Assembly: GCA_041678045.1 (NCBI GenBank)
Contig: JBAYOV010000012.1
Span: 1-64,000 of the forward strand
Length of the DNA stretch: 64,000 bases
Direction: 5' to 3'
Origin: UBA2357 sp041678045
GTDB lineage: Bacteria > Pseudomonadota > Gammaproteobacteria > Burkholderiales > Rhodocyclaceae
Shown in pieces: positions 1 through 8,600 of this stretch; the stretch's first letter is position 1; every line of letters starts with the position of its first letter. The notes under the pieces are model-generated. The model was not told the DNA's origin and did no database searches. It was given only the letters and a program-made list of their open reading frames with translations. A program made the translations under genes and the position numbers.

Positions 1-133
1 GCGGCGAGCTCGGCTGCCTTAGTCAAGCACCACCCCTGGTGCCTCTAACCTTGGTCAAAGAGAACTCTGCTACGCAGTTTCATCATACGGGGTGGCAGCT
101 TGCTCTGCAATGACCGTTAGCATCATGCCATGC

Positions 134-214
134 TCAACCCAGATGCACGAGATCCAGCAACGCCCCATCCTCGGCAAACAGAACATACTTGCCGTCCCGG
201 TCGAAATCGATCAT
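134..214 (-). CDS. possible 26-residue small protein translationally coupled to the HIRAN gene
   Basis: This short open frame starts with an ATG that overlaps the stop codon of the upstream HIRAN gene as ATGA and ends at a TGA after 26 codons. The peptide (beginning MIDFDRDGKYVLFAEDG) is acidic, hydrophilic and free of low-complexity sequence. The overlap is the only positional evidence for translation, and I recognise no family. It could equally be a chance frame downstream of the HIRAN stop. Nothing else is visible in bases 1-133 apart from a weak 5-bp inverted repeat near base 27. Confidence 0.25.
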   Translation of the reverse strand: MIDFDRDGKYVLFAEDGALLDLVHLG

Positions 215-621
215 GACAGCCACACCTCCACTTCCATCCGTTGCCACGGCGCTCCGTGTTTGCGCAATACGACGATGCGGGCGGTGAGGGGCTCGCTGCG
301 GTCGAGCATCTGGCTGACGGCAGTGTTGTGCACACGGGGCAGGTAGCCGAGCTTGTGGCCATTCCAGTCGATGCGCACCGCATTGGGGTCGAAACGGTTG
401 CCGGGTTCGCGTACCAGCGTGACGGTCTGTTCCGGCTGCAGGTGCTGCCAGACTTGCTCACCCTGGTGGTACTGGAAGCCGGCGACGGGCGAGCGCTGGA
501 TCAGCGTGCTTGGACGAGGGATGGAGGGGGGCGCGGGGTCGGTTCTGGCGAAGGCGGTGGCAGGCACGGCGAGCGTGGCGAGCCGGGTGAGGTGGGCGAT
601 GAAGCGGCGGCGGCTGAACAT
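211..621 (-). CDS. exported HIRAN domain protein with Tat-type signal
   Basis: The 136-residue product begins with an SRRRFI twin-arginine motif, followed by a hydrophobic stretch and an AFA cleavage-like site near residue 25. The remainder, about residues 45-125, matches the HIRAN domain: a VAGFQYHQG start, the conserved EPGNRFDPNAVRI core and a LGYLPR segment. HIRAN modules are best known as DNA-end-binding parts of SNF2 helicases, so a stand-alone copy directed to the periplasm is not explained by that role. It lies 77 bp downstream of the WYL regulator on the same strand and may share its transcript. The domain call is firm; the function is unknown. Confidence 0.8.
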   Translation of the reverse strand: MFSRRRFIAHLTRLATLAVPATAFARTDPAPPSIPRPSTLIQRSPVAGFQYHQGEQVWQHLQPEQTVTLVREPGNRFDPNAVRIDWNGHKLGYLPRVHNTAVSQMLDRSEPLTARIVVLRKHGAPWQRMEVEVWLS

Positions 622-698
622 GGTGGCTTCCCCAGAGAACGGTTTGCCCCATTGTTACCGGGGCGGTGGCTCACAGGATGAGTCCGCCGCCGGTTTTT

Positions 699-1667
699 TC
701 AGCGTTCCGTGTCGTAGCGCGCCGCTGCGGCGTGCAAACGTCTGGCGGCTTCCTGCCGCAGTTCCTGCGGGGCGAGGACTTCGACTTCGGGGCCGTATTT
801 GAGGATGTCCATCAGCAGTTCGCGCGGGTCGGAGTAGGGCACTTGCAACTCGTAGTGCTCGCCCCGCCACTGACTGATCTGGTCCGGGTGCCAGGTTTCG
901 TTCTCGACCCAGCGTGCCGCGTGGGCGGAAAAGCGCAGCACCGCCCAGGCGCGCGCGCTGCCGGCGAAGATGCCGAAACTCGCACCGAGAAAGCGGTCGA
1001 GCTCGTTGTCGGGCAACTCCCGGGCCTGGCCGTCGAGCCGGTGGGCGGCGCCGATGCGGTCCAGGGAGAAGATGCGCAGGTCGGCGGCCGTTGCGCACCA
1101 GGCCACCAGGTACCAGTTGTCACGGTAGTGCACCAGGCGTTGCGGATCGATCCTGCGGGTGCTGGCGTGCTCGCGTTCCCGGCTTTGGTAGTCGATGGCG
1201 AGCGGGTGGCGGTTGAGCAGTGCGGCGGCGTCGTCGCCGAAGCGTTCGGCGTCGACGTGACGCCGTGCCACGCTGCGCAGCAGCACCCGCGCACTGACGG
1301 ATTCGGCGGTGGTGCCGCTTTGTTCGAGCAGCCTGCGGATGCGCGCGCGCAACGGACCGATGTAGGGCGAGAGCAGTCCGGGCTGCACGCTTTCGAGCAG
1401 TTGCTCGCAGGCCAGCAGGGCGTGCAGTTCGGTGTGGTTGAACCACAGGCCGGGCAGCTCGAATTCGGGGGCAGTGGGATCGTAGTGGTAGCCGTTGGCC
1501 GTGCGTGCGTAGGTGATGGGCGCGCCCATGAACAGGCGCATGTAGTCCAGGTCGCGCTTGATCGTGGCGCGCGAGGCGTTGAGCTCTTCCATCAGCCGGG
1601 CCAGCGACGGGGGATGCCTGGCCTTGAGCAGGCGGTGCAGATGGAATATGCGTTCGGCGCGGTTCAT
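699..1667 (-). CDS. WYL domain transcriptional regulator (DeoR/YafY-like HTH)
   Basis: The N-terminal 60 residues form a helix-turn-helix region (MNRAERIFHLHRLLKAR onward) of the kind found before WYL domains. The middle, around residues 130-215, carries the WYL ligand-sensing domain with the HYRDNWYLVAW signature, followed by a C-terminal WCX-like extension. Such proteins are usually single-component regulators that bind nucleic acids or nucleotides. I chose the ATG at 1667, ten codons inside a longer frame, because homologues begin with this MNRAER-like segment. The gene is divergent from the dioxygenase at 1898 and precedes the HIRAN gene on the same strand, so either could be its target. 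Confidence 0.85.
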   Translation of the reverse strand: MNRAERIFHLHRLLKARHPPSLARLMEELNASRATIKRDLDYMRLFMGAPITYARTANGYHYDPTAPEFELPGLWFNHTELHALLACEQLLESVQPGLLSPYIGPLRARIRRLLEQSGTTAESVSARVLLRSVARRHVDAERFGDDAAALLNRHPLAIDYQSREREHASTRRIDPQRLVHYRDNWYLVAWCATAADLRIFSLDRIGAAHRLDGQARELPDNELDRFLGASFGIFAGSARAWAVLRFSAHAARWVENETWHPDQISQWRGEHYELQVPYSDPRELLMDILKYGPEVEVLAPQELRQEAARRLHAAAARYDTER

Positions 1668-1897
1668 CGGCGGTACGGTCCTGATCGGATGATGCACGGA
1701 TCATCGCCGGGACGGCTCGATGGGGCAAGGGGGTCCGGACTTGTAGCACGCGATCTGTCCGGTTTCATTGTTCACCCAGGAGGTCGCCACCCGCGCCTCT
1801 CGATCCGCTGCGAGGCAGCGCAGGCTTCGTCGATTTCCGACTGAACGGGATTCAGGCGATACTGCTACCCTGCAAGTTCACTCAACGGAGCTTGGCC

Positions 1898-2713
1898 ATG
1901 ACCGCCAGCAACACGCCTCGCATGCCCACCCTGTTTGTGCCCCATGGTGCCGGCCCCTGCTTCTTCATGGACTGGAATCCGCCTGACGCGTGGAACGCCA
2001 TGGCGGATTTCCTGAAGAACGTGGCCAGTACTTTACCCGCGCGCCCCACGGCCATTGTGGTGGTTTCGGCGCACTGGCTGGAGCCGGTCTTCAGCGTCAC
2101 CAGCGGCACCCAACCGGCGCTGTTCTACGATTACTACGGCTTTCCGCCGCACACTTACGAGCTGCGCTATCCGGCCCCCGGCGAGCCGCCACTGGCAGCG
2201 CGCATCGCCGGCCTGCTCGGTCAGGCGCAACTGCCGGCCCAACAGGACCCCGCACGCGGTTTCGATCACGGCATGTTCATTCCGCTGAAACTGATGTTCC
2301 CCGACGCCGACATCCCGGTGGTGCAACTCTCGCTGCGCCATGACCTGGAGCCGCAGGCGCATCTGGAGGCCGGTCGCGCGCTTGCGGCGCTGCGCGACGA
2401 AGGTGTGCTGATCGTTGGCAGTGGCATGAGCTTTCACAACATGCGCGGCTATGGCGACCCGCGCTTCGGGCCGATCTCGGACGACTTCGACCGCTGGCTG
2501 GTGCAGACGGTCGAGTCTGCCGCGCAGCTGCGTGAGCAGGCGCTGGCCACTTGGGCACAGGCACCGTCGGCCCGCCTGTGTCATCCACCGCGGGCCGAGG
2601 AACACCTGCTGCCGCTGATGGTGGTGGCCGGTGCCGCCGGCGAAGGAGCCGGCCAACGCATCTTCAGCGACAGGGTGATGGAAACCACGCTGTCGGCTTT
2701 TCGGCTCGACTGA
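1898..2713 (+). CDS. class III extradiol ring-cleavage dioxygenase (YgiD/DODA family)
   Basis: The 271-residue protein belongs to the LigB-type family that includes plant and bacterial 4,5-DOPA dioxygenase. The expected metal and active-site histidines sit in PHGAG near the N-terminus, SAHWLEP around residue 58, SFHNMRGY around residue 180 and EEHLLPL around residue 230. These enzymes open catechol rings with non-heme Fe(II) or Zn. The ATG at 1898 has a CGGAG ribosome site 7 bp upstream; a TTG two codons earlier is less likely. It is a stand-alone gene convergent with murJ. The natural substrate cannot be read from the sequence. Confidence 0.88.
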   Translation: MTASNTPRMPTLFVPHGAGPCFFMDWNPPDAWNAMADFLKNVASTLPARPTAIVVVSAHWLEPVFSVTSGTQPALFYDYYGFPPHTYELRYPAPGEPPLAARIAGLLGQAQLPAQQDPARGFDHGMFIPLKLMFPDADIPVVQLSLRHDLEPQAHLEAGRALAALRDEGVLIVGSGMSFHNMRGYGDPRFGPISDDFDRWLVQTVESAAQLREQALATWAQAPSARLCHPPRAEEHLLPLMVVAGAAGEGAGQRIFSDRVMETTLSAFRLD

Positions 2714-2734
2714 CTGCATCGGGTGACCGGTGGT

Positions 2735-4279
2735 TCAGGCAAGGGTGCGGCGGCGGAAGTCACGCAGCCGGAAGCCGAGCATGAACAGCGTGAGGAAATA
2801 CACCGCGATGCCACCGCCCACCAGCAGGCACAGGCGCATCGCCCGCTCGCCGGCGCCGTACGCAAGCCATTCGCTCCCGCTGCCCATCCCAAAATGCAGG
2901 CTTGCCCCCAGCACGGCCAGTGCCAGCATGACGCGCAGCAGAAAGCCGCCCCAGCCGGCCGTTGGGGTGTAGGCCCGTGCCTTGCGCAGGCCACGGTACA
3001 GCAGCCCGGCGTTGAGCAGTGCCGCCAGGCCGATGGACAGCGCCAGGCCGGTGTGCTGCAGCGGCAGGATGACCACGAACAACAGATTCATCAGCTGTGT
3101 GGCGGCCAGCGTGATCAGCGCAAAGCGTACCGGCGTGCGGATGTCCTGCCGGGAGTAGAAACCGGGGGCGAGGATCTTCACCAGAATCAGGCCGGTGAGC
3201 CCCACGCTGTAGGCCAGCAGCGCCAGCCGGGTCTGCATCACATCGCTGGCGCCAAAGGCGCCATGCATGAACAGCGTGCTGATCAGCGGCACGGCGAGCA
3301 TCGCCAGCGACAGCGCGGCGGGCAGCGTGAGCAGCAGGGTCAGGCGCAGCCCCCAGTCGAGCAGGGACGAAAATTCCGCCCCGTTCCGGTCGCTGTGCAG
3401 CCGCGACAGGCTGGGCAGCAGGATGGTGCCCAGCGCCACGCCGAGCAGGCCTGCAGGAAACTCCATCAGGCGGTCGGCGTAATACAGCCATGAAACGCTG
3501 CCGGTGGGCAGGAAAGAGGCAAAGATGGTGTTGATCAGCAAGGACACTTGCGCCACCGACACCCCCAGCATGGCGGGCAGCATCAGCTTGCCGACCCGGC
3601 GCACGCCCTCGTCGCGCAGGTTCAGGTCGAAGCGCGGCAGCAACCCCAGTCGCGCCAGCGGGCGCACCTGCAGCGCCAGTTGCAGCACACCGCCGATGAA
3701 CACCGCCCAGGCCAGCGCCAGCACCGGCGGGTCGAACCAGGGCGCCGCAAACAGGGCCATCGCGATGAAGGCGATGTTCAGCAGGACCGGTGTGAAGGCC
3801 GGAATGGCAAAGCGGCTCCAGGTGTTGAGCACCCCGCCTGCCAGCGCCACCAGCGACATGAACAGGATGTAGGGAAAGGTGATGCGGGTCAGTTCGACGG
3901 TGAGTGCAAACTTGTCGGCATCGCTCGCAAAGCCGGGCGCCGAGAGGTAAATGATGAACGGCGCCGCCACGATGCCGATGAGCGAGATCAGCGCCACCAC
4001 CAGTCCGAGCAGGGTGGCGACCCGGTTGATCAGCGTATGTGCCGCCTCATCGCCCAGGCGGTTGCGGTATTCGGCCAGAATGGGTACGAAAGCCTGGGAG
4101 AAGGCCCCTTCGGCAAACATCCGTCGCAGCAGGTTGGGCAGGCGGAAGGCGACGAAAAAGGCGTCGGTGGCCGCGCCTGCACCAAAGCTTCGCGCAATCA
4201 CGAAATCGCGCACAAAACCGAGTATGCGGGACAGGAAGGTGAGGCTGCTGACCGTGGCCAGGGCGCGAAGCAGGTTCAT
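2735..4279 (-). CDS. murJ: lipid II flippase MurJ
   Basis: This 514-residue polytopic membrane protein flips undecaprenyl-linked peptidoglycan precursor across the inner membrane. The N-terminus MNLLRALATVSSLTFLSRI and the following GFVRDFVIARSFGAG and RLPNLLRRMFAEGAFSQAF segments are typical of MurJ/MviN, and hydrophobic helices run through to the C-terminus. A longer frame begins upstream at 4336, but the 19 extra residues are Pro-rich and unlike the family, so I start at 4279. The gene is divergent from rpsT, an arrangement common in Betaproteobacteria. Confidence 0.96.
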   Translation of the reverse strand: MNLLRALATVSSLTFLSRILGFVRDFVIARSFGAGAATDAFFVAFRLPNLLRRMFAEGAFSQAFVPILAEYRNRLGDEAAHTLINRVATLLGLVVALISLIGIVAAPFIIYLSAPGFASDADKFALTVELTRITFPYILFMSLVALAGGVLNTWSRFAIPAFTPVLLNIAFIAMALFAAPWFDPPVLALAWAVFIGGVLQLALQVRPLARLGLLPRFDLNLRDEGVRRVGKLMLPAMLGVSVAQVSLLINTIFASFLPTGSVSWLYYADRLMEFPAGLLGVALGTILLPSLSRLHSDRNGAEFSSLLDWGLRLTLLLTLPAALSLAMLAVPLISTLFMHGAFGASDVMQTRLALLAYSVGLTGLILVKILAPGFYSRQDIRTPVRFALITLAATQLMNLLFVVILPLQHTGLALSIGLAALLNAGLLYRGLRKARAYTPTAGWGGFLLRVMLALAVLGASLHFGMGSGSEWLAYGAGERAMRLCLLVGGGIAVYFLTLFMLGFRLRDFRRRTLA

Positions 4280-4368
4280 GCGGAGTGGGGCGGGCTGAAA
4301 GGGCTGCAGGAAGGGGCCGGGCGGTTCGCATGGCATGCCGGCTGCGTGAGATGGCCCGGCCGGGAGCC

Positions 4369-4397
4369 TTGCATTAGATTATGAAGCGGGATAAAAT
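4369..4397 (+). promoter_or_regulatory. sigma-70 type promoter for rpsT
   Basis: A -35 like TTGCAT (4369-4374) and a -10 like TAAAAT (4392-4397) are separated by exactly 17 bp. The predicted transcript would start near 4404, about 37 bp ahead of the rpsT ATG. This is a sequence-only prediction. Confidence 0.7.
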
Positions 4398-4440
4398 TGC
4401 AAGCTTTATAAAACCCATTCACTAAAACGAGAGAAGATCT

Positions 4441-4707
4441 ATGGCCAATTCGGCACAAGCCCGCAAGCGCGCACGTCAGGCAACCAAGGCCCGCGCTCAT
4501 AACGCCAGCCTGCGTTCCCGTCTGCGCACCGCGATCAAGGCCGTGCAAAAGGCAATCCTCGGTGGCGACAAGGCGGCTGCACAGCAAATTTACCGCACGT
4601 CCACCAGCACCATCGACAAAATCGCTGACAAGCAGATCATTCACAAGAACAAGGCCGCTCGTCACAAGAGCCGCCTGTCGTCTGCCATCAAGGCGATGGC
4701 TGCCTGA
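4441..4707 (+). CDS. rpsT: 30S ribosomal protein S20
   Basis: The 88-residue product is strongly basic and begins MANSAQARKRARQ, the typical S20 start, with the conserved alanine/lysine-rich helices and an SRLSSAIKAM end. S20 is a primary binder of 16S rRNA in the small subunit. A purine-rich GAGAAGA ribosome site lies just upstream. The gene is monocistronic, with its own promoter and a strong intrinsic terminator at 4729-4760. Confidence 0.98.
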   Translation: MANSAQARKRARQATKARAHNASLRSRLRTAIKAVQKAILGGDKAAAQQIYRTSTSTIDKIADKQIIHKNKAARHKSRLSSAIKAMAA

Positions 4708-4728
4708 GTCGGTCTTCATCGAAAGAAA

Positions 4729-4760
4729 AACGGCGACCTTTCGGGTCGCCGTTTTTTTTC
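4729..4760 (+). terminator. intrinsic terminator after rpsT
   Basis: A perfect 10-bp stem (AACGGCGACC at 4729-4738 pairing with 4744-4753) around a 5-base loop is followed by a run of eight T ending at 4759. It lies 22 bp after the rpsT stop. Confidence 0.95.
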
Positions 4761-4958
4761 GATCTGTCATTTCAGATTTCGGCAGTTGGCACTGAGCCTG
4801 ATTGATCCGCGACGAGTTCACCCCAAGCTATCGATGGCTGTTGGTGCAGTCGATGGATCGAGTGGAATCGCTGCCTGGAAAAAACGGCCCCGGTTTCGGT
4901 CCCGGTTTCGGTCCGAATTCGGCTTGAGTGTCTTCCGGAACGGCTTTAGAGCGCAGCT

Positions 4959-5255
4959 TCAGAGCTTGAGCTGCTCGTCGTCTATGGGTTCGATGGTCAG
5001 GTCGTTGTCTTTCGCGAAATTCACCAGAAACTTGAAGGCCAGGGGTTCGATGTCGTACAGCCTGGCGTCGACCAGTACGGTCTTGTCGCCCTTCAGATTG
5101 CAGCCCGGGCGCACATAGGGTGAATACTTCATCCGGTGGTCCGAGCCGAAGGCGGACATGATGCCGCACAGCCGGTCGGCCCAGTCGCTGGGGCGAAATT
5201 TCTTTCCGTTGCTGGTGACGCCTACGATGACGAAGCTTTCGATTTTCTGGTTCAT
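4959..5255 (-). CDS. DUF3579 family protein
   Basis: This 98-residue soluble protein begins MNQKIESFVIVGVTSNGKKF and contains the RPSDWADRLCG segment typical of DUF3579, a family found mainly in Betaproteobacteria. No function is established. The length agrees with the family. The gene is isolated: the 250 bp before the rpsT terminator hold no convincing frame, and upstream is a 353-bp spacer. A TAGAAT -10-like hexamer on the minus strand near 5360 could be its promoter. Confidence 0.85.
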   Translation of the reverse strand: MNQKIESFVIVGVTSNGKKFRPSDWADRLCGIMSAFGSDHRMKYSPYVRPGCNLKGDKTVLVDARLYDIEPLAFKFLVNFAKDNDLTIEPIDDEQLKL

Positions 5256-5608
5256 GTCTGTGTCGTCTTGGCTGGCGATTGGCGGGCGGCGACGAGGGTG
5301 ACACGCCCGGAACCGGGGAATGCGAAGAATGTGCGAACCGTATGATTGCGGCAGCGCGCAATTCTATCAGAAAGCCGCCCGGCTGCTGATGTCATTGAAC
5401 GCTTCGTTCGGCCCGATCGATGTTTGTCGTGTCTGCAGCGCCCGTGTGCGTGTGCATCGGAATTCGCCTTTCGTCGTAGTGCTTGAGTTATATTCGAAAG
5501 TTGTTCATGCCCAGTGATCGTGCGCGTGTCGGGTGAATCCAGTCCGAGTGCGGACAGTTCTGGCGATGGCCCATGCTGACCGCTGCAGCCCTTGATGCAG
5601 GAGTTTCG
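5256..5608. other. intergenic spacer between DUF3579 and the sensor kinase pair
   Basis: No convincing gene is present in this 353-bp divergent spacer. It must hold the promoters for DUF3579 (minus) and the kinase operon (plus). The best plus-strand -10 candidate is TATATT at 5489-5494, but no good -35 precedes it. A frame could open at the ATG at 5573, but the ATG at 5609 has the better ribosome site. Confidence 0.4.
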
Positions 5609-8600
5609 ATGCTTTTATTCCCGGTTTCCACAATTGCGACGTCCAGCGTGATCACTCTGGATCAGCAGTGCTCGATTCAGGAGGCCGTGCGTGTCATGGC
5701 CGAGCATGGCATCCATGATGTCATCGTGACGGGGGCGGCCGGGCTGTGCATCATCACCACCCAGATCATCATCACCCTGCGGCTTGCCGAAATGGATTTC
5801 GACGCGCCGCTGGTCCGGGCAGGGTTGCCCCGGGTGGCGTGCCTGCATCCGGATGCGAAGGTGGCCGATGCCCTGGTGGCCTTGCAGGGGTCGCCCACCG
5901 AGCATTTGTGCCTGGTGGACGAGCGGCAGGTGTTGCGCGGCATCGTCAGCTATTCCGACCTGATCCGTCACCTCGACCCGAAGACGCTGGCCGAAACCCG
6001 GCGCATCAAGGACTTGCTCGGGATGGCCGACTACACCCTGCTGAGCGTGAGCGACGACCTCAGGGCGGCCATGCTGAAGATGCACATGGCGGGGCATTCC
6101 GCCGCGCTGATGCAGTTGCCCGAAGGCGGGCTGGGCATCATCACCCGCAGCGACGTGACTCGTGCCCTGGAGCGGAAGGCCGACTGGAGGCAGCCGGCAC
6201 AGGGCTTCATGAGCGCTCCGGCCTTTACGGTGCGGCAGGAGGTGACCCTGCAGGAGGCGCTGCAGATCAGTCGCCAGCACAGCTTCAAGCGCCTGGTGAT
6301 TGTCGATGACGACAACCGGCTGCTGGGCCTGTTGCACCAGAAGGAGCTGGTTGCGCTGGCCTATGAGAATCTGAGCGAACTGCTGCGTCGTCAGGAGCGG
6401 CAGCTGCAGGCCGAGCGGGACATCCGCGAGAACGAACAGCGCTGGCGTGCGGTGCTCGAATGCACCGAGCAGGGCGTGTGGGACTGGAACGCGCAGACCA
6501 ACAAGGTGTATTTCTCGCCTACCTGGAAAGCCATGCTGGGCTATGCCGAAGAGGAGGTGAGCGACAGCCTGGACGAGTGGGAATCGCGGATTCACCCGGA
6601 CGACAAGGCTGCGGCCCATGCCGATCTGGAGCGACACTTTGCCGGCCAGACGCCGCTGTACGAGAACACCCACCGGGTGCGCTGCAAGGACGGCCGATAC
6701 AAGTGGATTCTGGACCGTGGCAAGGTGTTCAGCACCGATGCCGAGGGCCGGCCCCTGCGGGTGATCGGCACGCATACGGATGTGACCGAGGAATACGAAC
6801 AGAAGCAGAAACTCAACCGCCTGGCCGAGAACGTGCCCGGCATGCTCTACCAGTACCGCCTGTTTCCGGATGGCCACGGTTGTTTTCCGTATGCCACCAG
6901 CGGCATCCAGGACATTTACGGAGCGTCCCCGGAGGACGTGGTGGACGATGCCGGACCGGTCTTTCAGCATCTGCATCCGGACGATCTCGTGCGGGTCAGC
7001 GCGAGCATTGCCGAGTCTGCCCGCAGCCTGCAGGTGTGGGAGTGCCAGTACCGCTACCTGCATCCGCACAAGGGCACGCGCTGGCTGGAGGGGCGCGCCA
7101 CGCCGAAGAGGCTGGTCGACGGTTCGGTGATCTGGAACGGCTACATCTACGACATTACCGAAACCAAGCAGCAGCAGCTTGCGCTGGAGGAGGCCCGGGC
7201 GCGATTCCAGCTCACCATGGAGGCGACCGACACCGGGTTGTGGGGCTGGAACCTGCAGACCAACACGGTGACCTGGGATGCGCAGACCTATGTGCAGCTG
7301 GGCTATGCGCCGGATGCCTTTCCCCTGTCTCTTGAGAAGTTTCAGCAGCTCATGCATCCGGAGGATCTCGACGCCACGATGGCCACCGTGATGAACCATA
7401 TCGAGCGACACCAGCGCTTCGATGTGCGCTTTCGCCTGCGTGCGGCGGACGGGAGCTGGGTGTGGATTCATGGTCGGGGCAAAGTCACTGCCTCCGATGC
7501 CGAAGGCCGGCCCAGCTACATGATGGGCACGCACACCAACATTTCCAGGATCAAGCAGGTCGAACAGGAACTGGAGCAGGCGAAGGCAGCGGCCGAGGAG
7601 GCCAACCGCGCCAAGTCCGAGTTTCTGGCGAACATGAGCCACGAAATCCGCACGCCAATGAATGGCATCATCGGTTTGAGCCGGCTCAGCGCGCACGAGC
7701 ACGACCCGGAGGTGCTGCGCGACCGCCTGCGCAAGGTGCATCAGTCAGGCTGCCTGCTGCTGGGCATCATCAATGACATTCTCGACTTTTCCAGAATCGA
7801 GGCCGGCAAGCTGCACATCGACCCGCAGCCCTTCAAGCTGACCGGCTTGCTCGACAGCCTGCAGGGCCTGTTTGCCCAGATGGCGGCCAGCAAGGGCCTG
7901 CAATTGCAGATCGGCGTGGATGACACGCTGGCGCCTGCGTATGTCGGCGATGAGCTGCGCCTCCGACAGGTGCTCACCAACCTGCTGGGCAATGCGATCA
8001 AATTCACCGAGCAGGGCAGCGTCACGTTGCGGGTGAGCCGTGAGCCGTCCGCAGGGGAGGCTGAAGGGGGGGCTGAAGGCGGGGAGCGGCTGCTGTTTCA
8101 GGTCAGCGACACGGGCATCGGCATCAGCGCGGAGCAGCAGGGCCGGCTGTTTCGCGCCTTCAGCCAGGCAGACCGCTCGATTACCCGTCAGCACGGCGGC
8201 TCGGGGCTGGGGCTGGTGATCAGCCAGCGCTTGGTGCAGGCCATGGGAGGAGAGGGCATCGAACTGGAGAGCGATGCCCGGCAGGGGTCCTGTTTCAGTT
8301 TTGCGCTGAACCTGCCCCGGTGTCGTCTCGAAGAGGCGGCCCTGGCTGGCAGCCGGCTCCAGCCGGACAGCGATACCCCGGTGAGGCTGCATGGCCGCGT
8401 GCTGCTGGTGGAAGACAATCCGATCAATCAGGAAGTGGCCCGCGCGCAGCTCACTGAACTGGGCCTGGATGTGGTGCTGGCCGAGAATGGCGCCGAAGCC
8501 TTGCTGCAGCTGGAGCAGTCGCGTTTCGATCTGGTGCTGATGGATATCCAGATGCCGGTGATGGACGGCCATGAAGCCACCCGCCAGCTGCGTGCCCGGG

